NCBI GenBank assembly: GCA_021234155.1
Contig: JAJEKV010000005.1
Coordinates: forward strand, 25,497,584-25,561,583
DNA from: Isoetes taiwanensis
Taxonomy: Eukaryota > Streptophyta > Lycopodiopsida > Isoetales > Isoetaceae
Length of the DNA: 64,000 nucleotides
Direction: 5' to 3'
A program made the position numbers and the translations under genes. The notes beneath the pieces were generated by a model that saw only the letters and a list, made by a program, of their open reading frames with translations, ran no database searches and was not told the origin of the DNA. Every line of letters starts with the position of its first letter. Within the stretch, counting starts at the first letter, position 1. Below, in pieces: positions 46,712-57,899 of the stretch.

Positions 46712-47125
46712 ATCTGTGTATTTTTTGACATCCCACAGCGTCGTAAAACAACGCATGTCAACAAAAATCAATGTGGCATTTTCTGACACCGGTGCAGACA
46801 CAAGGATGCCAGTTTTTGTGACGTGTTGCACGGTGTTTTGCTTCTTTTTCATTTTCTTGGCCTCTTCTGGCCTCATTATAGCAATAATAGCTTCCAAAAA
46901 AACTGTTGGAAGATTACCTTGAACTGCCTCTTTATTATAGTTCGCTTTAACATATTCGAAATCCGTGTCTGCTATATCCAGGAGTCGTTGTTCAGACAGC
47001 TCTGGAAAACATGAAGCCAACTCTTCAAAATTATTGTATAGCTTCTCTGAAACAGAATTGGCATATGATAACACTTCACGACGCATGAGTGAAAGTGTTC
47101 TGATGTCTAGAGCCCTCTGACTACA

Positions 47126-47281
47126 ATTAAAACATCCTGCATATCCTTGCTGCACTTTCAAGAAAACTTTGCCCTGTAAGATTTCGTCCATCAATTGGCT
47201 TTAATTAAAACGTCCTGCATATCCTTGCTACACTTTCAAGAAAACTTTGCCCTGTAAGATTTCGTCCATCAATTGGCTTAC
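47126..47281. repeat. 78-bp tandem duplication inside the pseudogene exon
   Basis: Two copies of a 78-bp segment (47126-47203, 47204-47281; CTTTGCCCTGTAAGATTTCG in both). On the coding strand the upstream copy carries TAG and TAA stops where the other reads QQGYAG and CFNCSQ. The duplication itself keeps the frame (26 codons). Confidence 0.9.
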
Positions 47282-47810
47282 CTCAGCATTGTTCATTCCT
47301 CGTAGGTTTCTTAAGAATGTCTTGTTGAAAAAATCCTTTGAAGGTTTCTCTGGTAATTCCCCTGATCATCAGTTAGCTTTCGATTTGCCCATTTGTTGAC
47401 AACTTCTACGAGTTTAGACCATGAAGATTCTTGCATAAATAGAAACTGCTTCTCATCCTTAAGTTCCTTAACCTTCAAAGCTTGGTTCGGGAAATTTTCC
47501 TCCTACTATAGGATTTTTTCCTACACTTTTAAATTTGACAAGGCAATTTCAAAAATTGGCCTACATATTTCTACAAAATCCAACGTAAACCAGCAAGTTT
47601 CCTACAATTTAAAATTTGACTCAGAAATTAGTTTTTCCTGGAAAGTATATCAAAAATAAATTCATAGCTTAACAACTTTAAAATATGATCCAAAATCTGA
47701 TCCAGATACTATTTTATAGCAGAATACAATATAATTAGCATGACAAAAAGAGAATTTCAGCAACAAGCATATTTAAGTGCAACATACAATGCTTTCAGTC
47801 TATCTTTAGA

Positions 47811-49064
47811 TCAATTATCCAGATCATCATCCTCATTTCTTTCATTGTCGTTTGCTCGAAGACGCGTTTTGTTGGTTGATGAGAAGATATGCCTAAATTT
47901 TTTGCTTGATTTCCATATTCCAATGGCCTCTTCAAAACCAAAGTCTTCAAGAATCTCCATGCTTGGAGCTTCAATAGAAACTCGCATTAGAGCATCAGTT
48001 GCTCCTGTTTTCAGCCTGTTTCTATACTTGTCTTTGATGTGATTCATTTGACTAAATCCTCTTTCGCATATTGCTGTACTTGAACATTGAATCATCGCAA
48101 TAGCTGCTAACTTTCCCAATTCAGCATACTTATCCTCCCTCAACATTTTTTCAGAAAAGATGATTGTCCAAGTATCTAAGAAGTTTTTTTCCTTCCATTC
48201 TGTACTTGCTTGTATCTTGAATTTTCGAAATTCAGATCTAAACTTATCTTGTGAGACAATGCTACTGAATGTAACTCCTCCAACAACTTGAGGCTGCCCA
48301 TAAAATTCCATCAGTTTGTTGACCTCTTGCTGACCGAAATCTTTGATTTGTTTTACACTTCTTGGCATATGGGCAGGTGATAAAATAATGAAGCACGATA
48401 AAATTTCATGCTCCCGGAACCTCTCATCCAAAGCTTCCAATACTCGATTTGAAAAAGCCTTCTGAAATTCTACTGCCTCTATTAGATCATTACCTTCAAT
48501 ACTCCTTATCAATTTGATACTTCTAAACATGTCTCCCTTCACTGCCCCTCTAAGCGCATCAAGATATCCATCGGGGAAGCCATATTCAGGAAGTATCGGA
48601 TACCCTTTGCTATCTGTTAGAAATCCATTCAAATCAAGTGCAGTAACTTCATTTAAAAAGTAAAGTCTGATCTGCTCCTTTGTATTGCTTACAAGACTGC
48701 CAACTGAAGTTACATCAACCCAATCACGTTGAAAATCTAAACTCGTGTGGTGGTCAAGCTTTAGAATATCACCAAAAAATGGAGTATGTACACAACTTTA
48801 AACTCCCTTAGTTCATCATACATACTTGCATAACTTTCTTTGAACAATAACATCACAGGCTCAAATGACTCACATAATTTCTGAACTGCATTATGCCTAC
48901 TTAGCCATCTAATATGAGAAATACCTTCAAGCCGAAGCGTAGAGTATGCAAGATCTTCTTGAAGCTCTACCAAATGTTGACGTCTTTGGCTGCTATTTGA
49001 AAAGTAAGTGGCTGCCCCATTAATCAGCTTATCAATTTTGTCACAAATGGATTTACAACTAGCA
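47811..49064 (-). pseudogene. hAT transposase, 3' half, partial second copy
   Basis: C-terminal part of the transposase. It keeps the true C-terminus (TRLRANDNERNEDDDLDN) and the hAT dimerisation domain (LAAIAMIQCSSTAICERGFS, containing the catalytic Glu, then MNHIKDKYRNRL). It is interrupted by small indels near 48740-48780 that shift the frame, and cut off at 49064, where Helitron-derived sequence begins. Confidence 0.9.
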
Positions 49065-49092
49065 GATGCTTAGCAATGTATCAGGAGCTACA

Positions 49093-49642
49093 CATTAGGG
49101 AGTTTTTGAGATCATAAAAGGGCCTTCTAAGAATTGCTGACTAAGCTATATGAACTACCAATCAGAAAACAGAACTGGTAATCCAATCAGCAAAACAGTT
49201 ATAACTAACTCACTGGATCACATTTTCCAGCATAAGTGTTGATAGAAAAGTCTAAATGAGCTCTTTTTTGGTGCAATAGATAGATCTCATTGAGATGTTT
49301 CCAATCTTGGGTGGTTTGCATATCTTTTAGCCCCGTAGGATAGTAAAAAATGGTAAAAACCATATTTTTTGGAGTTTTGACAATCATAAGTGGTTAAAAT
49401 ATGTGTAAAGCACCTAAGATTGGAAAGATCTCAACGAGATCTATCTATTGCACTAAACGAGAGCTCATTTGGACTTTTCTATCAATAGTTATGCTAGAAA
49501 ATGTGATCCAGTGAGTTAGTTATAACAGTTTTGCTGACTGGACCCGTCAGGCTCTGATTTCTGATTGGTAGTTCATTCATGTTCATTTGGCTTAGTTGGC
49601 ATGTTTTGAAGGCCCTTTTTTAATCTCAAAAAAACCCTAATG
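49093..49642. mobile_element. 550-bp foldback element
   Basis: Inverted arms of about 260 bp run inward from CATTAGGG and CCCTAATG. Arms share GGCCTT, ATAACTAACTCACTGGATCA, TCTATCAA and GATAGATCTCATTGAGAT type sequence with moderate divergence. A short loop at about 49350-49385. It sits inside one copy of the Helitron helicase fragment; the other copy shows the empty site. Confidence 0.85.
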
Positions 49643-49931
49643 ATGTATTGAAGATTTGAGAATTATTGACAGTCATTTGTGTGAGACATTCAAGAATGCA
49701 TGCATCAAGCGAATGATTGTGAATGATAATTCTTTGAGACAGGTTCTTCATGATGTGGATTCATGATTTTATTTGCAGATGCTGCTTAGCAATGTATCAG
49801 GAGCTACATGTTTTGAAGATTTGAGAACTATTGACAGTCATTTGTGTGAGACATTCAAGAATGCATGCATCAAGCGAATGATTGTGAATGATAATTCTTT
49901 GAGACAGGTTCTTCATGATGTGGATTCATAG
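49643..49931 (+). repeat. Tandem duplication of the Helitron helicase fragment
   Basis: Two direct copies (GACAGTCATTTGTGTGAGAC, AAGAATGCATGCATCAAGCG, TGTGAATGATAATTCTTTGA) 164 bp apart, nearly identical. Confidence 0.9.
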
Positions 49932-50199
49932 AGACTGACAAACATAACTTCTATTTGCACCAAAATATTTTGTATTTGCATGTAAACCCTGTACATTTGT
50001 GTAATATTTTGTTTGAATTTCATATTATATATGTACAATTTAAAGGTAAATTTGTTCACTATCTATATGTGTCCAATGCACCTCTACATATATTGCCCTA
50101 GATGCATTGTGCATGTTCATGACACAACAATAACTAACACACATAAATGCCTTCACACATCCACGATTAATGCCCGGCATCGCCGGGCACACGTTTCTA

Positions 50200-50589
50200 G
50201 TATATAGAATAACGATATACATTTTGACTATTGATGTGAATAGAATTTTAAGGCTTTTTTAAATCTTGCCCTTATTTTAAAGGTTGCTTAAATTTTTGCC
50301 CTTTTTAAGGGGAAGGGCATTTTTTGTAATAATGGCTATAATTTTTTTCCCCTTCTTTTGCAGGGGAGGAGACTTATTTAAGGGTGTGCAGGCCATGAAA
50401 GTTGATCACTATGTAATGATCTCCTCTCCAATTTTCCTTCCGACAGATCAGATTGCGGTGTTACCTTTAAGTGCATTGGCAAAAGTTTCTAAATTTGATC
50501 TAGAGGATCCCCCTTCTTGGACCGCCTGTCTAACCTTGTCTCTCATTTCCCACATTTTTTTCCTCAATACTTGACCCTCTTCTTTTCGC
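50200..50589. other. Filler DNA between Helitron end and UGT pseudogene
   Basis: No coding match. Probably native flank of the Helitron insertion carried along into the composite. Confidence 0.4.
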
Positions 50590-52029
50590 ATTAGCTTCCT
50601 CACCTTTTCTTCCACCTCATTCTCGCTCTATAATTCTATCTTCCCTTTCCTTGAATCCATATGCAACGCCCCCATTCTTCCACCAAGAACATGCGGTTCA
50701 GATTACGCTCGCAATACATGGCCATCCCAAAGATTGGCACTCCATTATATATGCTTTCCAAAGTGTAGAATTCCATCCACAAAGTGACTCAAAAATCCTC
50801 CTACAAATAGAGTGTCCCAAAGACCTCCATTTGAGGAGCCCAAGATGTTATATAACCAAAATCCTTAGTTGCATCTAGAAAATCTGAGTAGAAATTACGT
50901 GAGAGTCCGGATACTAATGAATCCCTCATTACCGGCAAAAGGGTCGCTTTGTCTTTGTAGAGACTGACAAAAGGTGCTCTATTTGGAGCTTTGGCAGTGA
51001 GGCTATGGAACCAAACGAGATATATAATACAGAGTTAGGGTCTTGGCCATTTAACCATTCTAAACACTTGTTTTCTTCAAAGCAGACAAGTGCCTGCGCT
51101 TGGAATTAGTGTAAACAATGGGTATAATCGGACCAATGGGGAGATAGTTAGAGGCAATATTCCTCGGGGTTTCAACAAAGATTTTCTTCAAGTTACGCTA
51201 TGGAGTTCACGAGAACAAAATCGCCTCAACAACTGGTATATGTGTCACGACATGTGAGTTGATCGATTCTTCATACGGCATGCAAATGGAAGTCGAGATA
51301 GGATGCGGAGGTCCGATACCGTGAATACGAGGCGATCGCGATGGTTAGGTTCCATGTAGTCACCGCATTGAAAAAAAAGAAAAGCGAGAAAAAGAAGTCC
51401 AGTCGATGCGAGGGGTCATGATTTGTTTGTAGACAGAACAAAGCGTCATTATGCAAGAAAAAAATGGAATAAATGTTCCAATTTGGATTTTGGCGAGGAA
51501 AGGGTAATGGATCTACCTTTGAAATTGAGAGGAACGTATCCTTGGTCCATAAGTTGAGGCAATGAAGAAGCTATGAGATCAATGGTAGCACGGTTTGTAG
51601 AATAAGCGACCAATGGTATATCAAATTCATTTGCAACATCTTGGGTCCATCCAACCATGGTATCACATAGTATCAAACAAACACACCGTCCATCACGGAT
51701 CATGTTATCAACCAGGCTCCCGGAAAGGCCCCTTCATGTTTGTTAGAAGCACTATGGCTTCCCTCACTCCGGCCCATTCCGGAGACAAACAATCTAAACC
51801 ATCGAATTCCAACAAATCTGATCTTCGTGTTCTTCTCTTCGCATCTAAAAGAGGATCTCCTCTTTCCATCAGCCCTAGCATGATTGATATTGCTATTCAC
51901 AAACATAATGCAAAACCCAAATGAGCTGCTTAAACGTTGGCACAGAACTAGCATGGGATTAATGTGTCCCTGTGTTGGGAAAGGAAATGCCACAATATGA
52001 GGCATACGGCTCTTGTTAGACAGCTCCAT
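50590..52029 (-). pseudogene. UDP-glycosyltransferase (UGT, family GT1) pseudogene
   Basis: Minus strand. N-terminus at 52029: PHIVAFPFPTQGHINPMLVL is the acceptor-side start of plant UGTs with the catalytic His of GHI. Then DTMVGWTQDVANEFDIPLVA and TIDLIASSLPQLMDQGYVPL. The C-terminal PSPG sugar-donor box follows near 50830-50650 in mixed frames: SWAPQMEVFG, CGWNS, LESIYNGVPIFGMAMY, ERNLN. Several stops and frameshifts (the GGFLSHCGWNS part carries a 2-base insertion) make it non-functional. Plant UGTs move glucose from UDP-glucose to small molecules. It lies wholly within the filler of the composite hAT. Confidence 0.9.
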
Positions 52030-52418
52030 AGCTTAGATCAGAATACAAATGAAAATTTGGTCCCTGTTCTTATAGGCCCTAGATTCCTACGATGTACTAC
52101 TTATAGATATCATACAAACTATTAGCATTACTTTACCTGACAGATTTATAGACGTGTTAACGCCCTGAAAGGTGCCAAAGAACTAGGTATAGGTAGGCGG
52201 CTGGAATACCATGGGGAATTCGGTCACGGGCCAGCGTCTTGGTTCGGGAAATTTTCCTCCTACTATAGGATTTTTTCCTACACTTTTAAATTTGACAAGG
52301 CAATTTCAAAAATTGGCCTACATATTCCTACAAAATCCAAAGTAAACCAGCAAGTTTCCTACAATTTAAAATTTGACTCAGAAATTAGTTTTTCCTGGAA
52401 AGTATATCAAAAATAAAT

Positions 52419-54690
52419 TCATAGCTTAACAACTTTAAAATATGATCCAAAATCTGATCCAGATACTATTTTATAGCAGAATACAATATAATTAGCTCGA
52501 AGACGCGTTTTGTTGGTTGATGAGAAGATATGCCTAAATTTTTTGCTTGATTTCCATATTCCAATGGCCTCTTCAAAACCAAAGTCTTCAAGAATCTCCA
52601 TGCTTGGAGCTTCAATAGAAACTCGCATTAGAGCATCAGTTGCTCCTGTTTTCAGCCTGTTTCTATACTTGTCTTTGATGTGATTCATTTGACTAAATCC
52701 TCTTTCGCATATTGCTGTACTTGAACATTGAATCATCGCAATAGCTGCTAACTTTCCCAATTCAGCATACTTATCCTCCCTCAACATTTTTTCAGAAAAG
52801 ATGATTGTCCAAGTATCTAAGAAGTTTTTTCCCTTCCATTCTGTACTTGCTTGTATCTTGAATTTTCGAAATTCAGATCTAAACTTATCTTGTGAGACAA
52901 TGCTACTGAATGTAACTCCTCCAACAACTTGAGGCTGCCCATAAAATTCCATCAGTTTGTTGACCTCTTGCTGACCGAAATCTTTGATTTGTTTTACACT
53001 TCTTGGCATATGGGCAGGTGATAAAATAATGAAGCACGATAAAATTTCATGCTCCCGGAACCTCTCATCCAAAGCTTCCAATACTCGATTTGAAAAAGCC
53101 TTCTGAAATTCTACTGCCTCTATTAGATCATTACCTTCAATACTCCTTATCAATTCGATACTTCTAAACATGTCTCCCTTCACTGCCCCTCTAAGCGCAT
53201 CAAGATATCCATCGGGGAAGCCATATTCAGGAAGTATCGGATACCCTTTGCTATCTGTTAGAAATCCATTCAAATCAAGTGCAGTAACTTCATTTAAAAA
53301 GTAAAGTCCGATCTGCTCCTTTGTATTGCTTACAAGACTGCCAACTGAAGTTACATCAACCCAATCACGTTGAAAATCTAAACTCAGAGTGGTCAGAAGC
53401 TTTAGAATATCAGCCAAAAAATGGAGTATGTACACAACTTTAAACTCCCTTAGTTCATCATACATACTTGCATAACTTTCTTTGAACAATAACATCACAG
53501 GCTCAAATGACTCACATAATTTCTGAACTGCATTATGCCTACTTAGCCATCTAATATGAGAAATACCTTCAAGCCGAAGCGTAGAGTATGCAAGATCTTC
53601 TTGAAGCTCTACCAAATGTTGACGTCTTTGGCTGCTATTTGCAAAGTAAGTGGCTGCCCCATTGATCAGCTTATCGATTTTGTCACAAATGGATTTACAA
53701 CTAGCATGTTTGCTGATTGAACTGACACATAAATTTCTTCTATGTGCCACGCAATGGATGGAAGTCATAAAGGGGTTCAATTACAGAAGCACCGTCTGAT
53801 CCAAAGCCAACATTTTGTTTAAATCCAGCTTGCCATCTTCCTTGAGCCTATTGATAGAGCATTTGTAATGGTTTCTGCATCCACTTTCTGCAAGCTTAAT
53901 ATGCCTAAAAAAGATTTTTTGGGCTCAAAGTCATCTAAATAACTAGCATATAGAATGAGTTGTTGTGTGACACTAACATCAGTTGACTCATCCATCATTA
54001 TGCCAAACCAAGGGCTTTTCCTAACCTTCTCAAAGGTTTTCTCGCCTCCAATGATTTAGAGATGCACTTTATTATATCACCTAGCTTTATCATCGTTGTA
54101 CAATAGTGGACATCCACTCCACAAACTCTAAGAAGATGCAATAATGGTAATAAACATTGTATATGGCAAGTCCTCCTTTCCAATCAAATATGCGTGACCG
54201 AACAAATTGAGTAAATACCGACAACATATATTCTCGCCTTTCTTTTTCAAATTTTACCTTATGCAAAGCACTTTTCCCTTTGCTTGACTAACCAGATCGC
54301 ATGCCTATGCCGACCGATTCAAATATGGTCTCTAAAGGCAGAAGTCTTCAAATTAGTAGCACCCTCTTTGCCAAATGCACTTCTACACTTTGAGTCCTGC
54401 TTACAATAACTACAAAACGCTCTACCTTTATCATGATCAAAGTTCAGCCAATCATAATCATCTAACCAAGAATCCCTGAACGTTTTTCTAGCCAACAAAA
54501 TTCGTTGATGCTCTTCATTCAACTCTTGAGAATGAGCATTAATCTGGTCTGCCATATTTTCCACGTCTAATGAGTTTGACTCCCTTTCTACCTCTTCTTC
54601 TACCTCTCTTTGAAAACCAGCCATTTGAAATATAGTTGTTTGATTCTTCTCGATCCGAATTGCACGACGTGCTCTCTTTCGTGGAGCCAT
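52419..54690 (-). pseudogene. hAT transposase with TTF zinc finger, broken
   Basis: Starts at 54690 (MAPRKRARRAIRIEKNQTTI), with a TTF-type zinc finger at 54480-54320 (DYDWLNFDHDKGRAFCSYCK) followed by the DUF4371-like catalytic region. MMDESTDVSVTQQL (near 53990) holds the first catalytic Asp and, after a frameshift, GFGSDGAS the second. 53780-52419 gives a 453-codon frame with SHIRWLSRHNAVQKLCESF, then the hAT dimerisation domain with CERGFSQMNHIKDK. This order is that of ZMYM/TTF-hAT proteins. Stops lie after the zinc finger and between the two Asp motifs, and a deletion removes the normal C-terminus, so no active protein is expected. Confidence 0.9.
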
Positions 54691-55871
54691 AATAAGACTG
54701 GCAAAAAAAATGGAATAAACAAAGAATATCAGAAAAGTTTATATTCTACATAAAAAACAACAAGAAAGCTAAAAATTATAAGACATTTGAGCTTCATGCA
54801 ACAAAAAGTGCATTACGTTTTATAAGAAAAAGAATAAAAAAATACCTTTACGTTTACAGACCTCTTAAAGCGCCAGAAAACAAAAAGTTTTGCAACTGGT
54901 CAGCATGTAATAGGTACTCTTCAGTGCAGCAAGAAAATATTTTGAAAATGCAATAATCATGGTCGTGTAACTAAACCATGAATGAGCTACTAGCTATAAT
55001 CTTAGAATCATTCAACACAATGAACATATACATACAAGCAGCAATAAAAATAAAACAACAGAGGCAAAACGTACCTGCTGGATAGAGAAAGAAACCTGCC
55101 CTGCAAAGAAAGTCTCAAAGCTTGGATCAGGAAATGCTCTGCAAGGGAAGTTCAAGATTGATTTGCAGCCGGCTTTATATCAGAAAATGCTCCAAAACTC
55201 TTTGGGAAGAAAATACATTACATATGTCATGAACCTATGATCCTTGCCCTGTTTCTTGTTTTTATTTGCAACACTATTTTATGATAGCAGCGCCCACCAT
55301 CAATATGCACCACCAATATGTAGAAGCAGAAGGAATGGTGATGGTGGGCAATGCTCTCATCAAATAATGCTGCTGCTCCTGCTCCAATGCTCGTGAGTCT
55401 TCCAGCCTTGAAAATTTAATCTCTGTTGCATAATAAACATGCCTATAACTATAATGCATTCTTTCCTCTGCTTGCAAACAGGGAAGCATTGAGAAACGAC
55501 GGCCACGTGCATCGGAAGGACGGAAGCCTTGAGTCGACTTCGAAAAATGAAAAAAATAGAGGAGCAAAGAAACTCCAAATGATCTCAGATTCGGGTTCTC
55601 TTTGCGCCTGAGACGCCAAGCTCATGAATCCGTTCGTCCAACCATTTAGGTTTAGGTTTAGGTTAGGCAACGAAAACTAAAGGAGAAAAATTAAATTGGG
55701 TATTCTACCTAAATCCGGAAAAGAAAAAGTTTGCATGCATTATTTCCGTCCACGTGGATCTCATTCGTAATATTTCCTAGAAGCTAAAAAAAAACGTCGG
55801 GGCCACTTCCGGACAAGTTTTTGTTGACCATAGTTTTTGTGAATTTGACCGGACATTTGCTATGGTTCCGG
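54691..55871. other. 5' region of the hAT element
   Basis: Noncoding on the transposase side: presumed promoter, leader and possible 5' intron (GTACCTGCTGG at about 55073). No other gene seen. Confidence 0.5.
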
Positions 55872-57583
55872 GGAATTTCCCGAACCAAGCTTCAAAGTTG
55901 TGGTAGCCACCTCGATAAAATCCTGCACAGAAGTGCTGGTTAGGATCGCGACGGCGATTTTACTGAGCAAAAAATCAGAAAAACATACCTTCCAGGCAGA
56001 TGTCACTGCAGTTCCTGTTGGGCCTTGTGGAGGACATCCGAATGCCTTATGCTGGTTTCTTAGTTGTTGGAGCTTTTCAATGAGGGGTTCTTTGTATACT
56101 GTTTCTGCGATTACATTGTTGCACCGTATAGAAATCTGAATGTATTCCTTGTTGGAGAGGTTACCATTTAACACACGACTTCTTCTTTTTGCATATGCTT
56201 TCGCAAATTCCAGCCTTGTTCGACATTGCCCATGTAAGTGCACAAAAACTATGCAGCAAAAATGTTGTGATTACCAGAAATAATAAAGAATTTCTTGTTT
56301 GACAGTTCTTCTGGGCGCGACCAAGTGACTAATTTGACCGCGATCCGGTTGAGCCAATATGCCAAGAGAAAAATGAATATGATGTAACTGACCTTGTTAT
56401 TGGATCGAATGGAACGACATCGGCAGGCGTAAGAACCTCCGTTGGGTATTTCTTGAAGCTCTTTATCAGGGTCTGGACATGGTCATTTGACCGGACTCTA
56501 TGTGTCATATTTGCGAGAGCTGGCTCGCAATCGAAAATACTGACCCTCTGGAACCAGTTTACACCCATTGGATAATATCTTTTGAACTCCTCGAGCTTAG
56601 AGGCTGTCTCCTGAGCGAGTTTCTTTTCTTCATCTGGATTAAACTTTAAATCTTCTGGCAATCGGGGATCAGTTCTCCAGGTCAACAAGTGGCTAGTAGC
56701 TGTTGGTTTGGTGGACGACGAAGGAGTAGAAGATGCCGAAGATTGCGCACTGTCATCCGTGCTCTGCTTTGGAACTTTATCTTGAATGGCTTGATCTTCT
56801 TTGCTGGTTGTTCTTCTACTGCCTCAGAGTCTCTGGCGGGAGCTTACAAAAGCATGACGGGAGCTGAAGGGTCGACTACGGCAGAACAACCAACATTTGC
56901 TGAGGGGATAGCCTCCATGGGCACTACATTATCCTTTGGAATGGATGGTTCGCCAATAGCCTGCAGAGGGACCACGGATCTCTTCTTTGCAACAGCTCTG
57001 AGCCAGTTGGTGTCCATTCTTGAAGGCAGTTTGTTGTCCTTAGTAGCCTTCAAAGCAGCAGAGGGAGGTTTCTTATCAGATGAAAGACCCTTTCTGCACA
57101 TATTAAATCCAACAAGTATATCCCTGTTGCACTTTATACCCGACAAACTCAAGGAATCATATGATGGCAATATCCACCCAAATCCCTTTGCACTGGTGGG
57201 CATCCCCTTGCCGCTTGCCGGTTTGTTGACTTTACTCGCAATCATAATCGAGGGATCATAATTCTGCCATCGCAAAACGTACTCAACAAACTGCAGCTGA
57301 TGAGTATCTTCCACGCTGCAAATTATTACATCCTGTACATTATTTTTGGTACCTTCCCACATAGCAATAACTATACCTAGTTGCTCGTAATCTTCTGGAC
57401 CCTTGCCATTCCTGAAGAACAAACACAAGTCCTTTCGGCGGTCTCCTGCCACATGAGGTTTGGCCTGCAAAATTTCCAGACATCACTTCCGGCTTTTATC
57501 AGGTGTTACAATTCCGATCGGTTCTACATTGGGCCCGCGGAAAAGTTCCAGTGCTGCAATAGCAATTGAACACAGGTTAGATA

Positions 57584-57627
57584 CATTCCTAGGATGGGTC
57601 CTATGACAACATATATGTCGGCCGATA
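57584..57627 (+). repeat. 44-bp direct repeat, copy 1
   Basis: CATTCCTAGGATGGGTCCTA, TGACAACATATATGTCGG, CCGATA: identical over 44 bp to 59161-59204. It lies just 5' of the first readable exon of the methyltransferase-like pseudogene. Confidence 0.95.
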
Positions 57628-57816
57628 AGTGGTGTTCTCATTGAGCTTTGTAAATATCGTTGAGTACAAATTGATTCCCCAATGGGGTATAATTTTTGAA
57701 AAATACTCGAAAATCTGCAAGCTCCGAAACTAGACAATCCTCGAGAGCCTGAGAAACTAGGGATACAAGATGAAAAATGATAAATCCGCATTGTTCATAC
57801 AAAATGTGGGAAATGC

Positions 57817-57893
57817 GACGACTGCTTCTCATCGGGATGAAAAACCCCGCCCTTTCGGGTTTTCGAGGAAAACCCTAATGAGAAACAATCGTC
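57817..57893 (-). ncRNA. Candidate structured RNA hairpin, copy A
   Basis: Read on the minus strand, GACGAUUGUUUCUCAU pairs with AUGAGAAGCAGUCGUC over 16 bp with G-U pairs and no mismatch. On the plus strand two of those pairs become A-C mismatches. The 45-nt loop contains an inner stem AAAACCC/GGGGUUUU around GAAAGGGC. The same loop with a different but still complementary outer stem occurs at 61034-61102. Function unknown. Confidence 0.45.
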
Positions 57894-57899
57894 AACACT

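Larger units (their letters stand above)
49062..50199 (+). mobile_element. Helitron 3' end fragment
   Basis: Ends with a GC-rich hairpin GCCCGGC-ATC-GCCGGGC, eight bases, then CTAG|T, the canonical Helitron 3' terminus. Upstream on the same strand are pieces of Helitron helicase (SGATCFEDLRTIDSHLCETF, KNACIKRMIVNDN; stop at 49929). That helicase piece is present twice (49643-49755 and 49779-49931), the first split by a foldback element. The 5' TC end and Rep domain are missing. Confidence 0.82.
52238..55889 (-). mobile_element. Complete hAT element copy (right half of composite)
   Basis: CTTGGTTCGGGAAATTTTCC at 52238 and its complement GGAATTTCCCGAACCAAG at 55872-55889 bound a 3.65-kb unit with a transposase gene reading leftward. 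Its right end also serves as the right end of the composite. Relative to the left copy it has a 116-bp deletion (corresponding to 47740-47855) with GC microhomology at the breakpoint. Confidence 0.88.
47473..55897 (-). mobile_element. 8.4-kb composite hAT insertion
   Basis: Outer ends at 47481 and 55889 carry inverted CTTGGTTCGGGAAATT, flanked by a perfect 8-bp duplication CTTCAAAG (47473-47480 and 55890-55897). The interior has a complete hAT copy (52238-55889), and at the left a second, partial copy (47481-49064), about 99% identical to 52238-53706. Between them lies 3.2 kb of unrelated filler. The inner left end at 52238 has no matching TSD (flank GCCAGCGT), so it did not insert on its own. 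Template switching during repair of the hAT or unequal recombination could make this. The host exon reads through cleanly when the insertion and one TSD are removed. Confidence 0.9.
45730..57553 (-). pseudogene. DNA-methyltransferase-like gene split by a hAT insertion
   Basis: Minus-strand gene read from 57553 (after acceptor TATTGCAG) to 45730. 5' part: ALELFRGPNVEPIGIVTPDK, DLCLFFRNGKGPEDYEQLGI, YVLRWQNYDPSIMI; then a Ser/Thr-rich linker; LTWRTDPRLPEDLKF; and after an intron (donor AAG|GTCAGT near 56388) RTRLEFAKAYAKRRSRVL. Another intron, 55989-55924, is GTATGT...GTGCAG. 3' part: QESSWSKLVEVVNKWANRKL, CFPELSEQRLLDIADTDFEY, ATLIFVDMRCFTTLW, then VLDFFSGGTASRVALMQGKR and SIAFEYD. The last block resembles the FxGxG AdoMet-binding motif plus acidic motif II of N4/N6 DNA methyltransferases. 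No DPPY catalytic motif is seen; VDMRC may stand in its place. Breaks include the hAT, stops at 57487 and 56850, and several frameshifts. The identity beyond this motif is uncertain. Confidence 0.5.

Noticed and set aside
52238-55889. Independent second hAT insertion
   Set aside because: Its left flank GCCAGCGT does not match its right flank CTTCAAAG. The matching TSD partner is at 47473-47480, so it is part of the composite.
56689-57261. 190-codon plus-strand ORF as a gene
   Set aside because: It is the antisense shadow of the methyltransferase-like pseudogene exons, which have the conserved-looking protein and splice signals.
57817-57893. Hammerhead ribozyme
   Set aside because: Copy A has CCGATGAG next to the stem, but copy B lacks it, and the GAAA and cleavage-site geometry of a hammerhead cannot be drawn.
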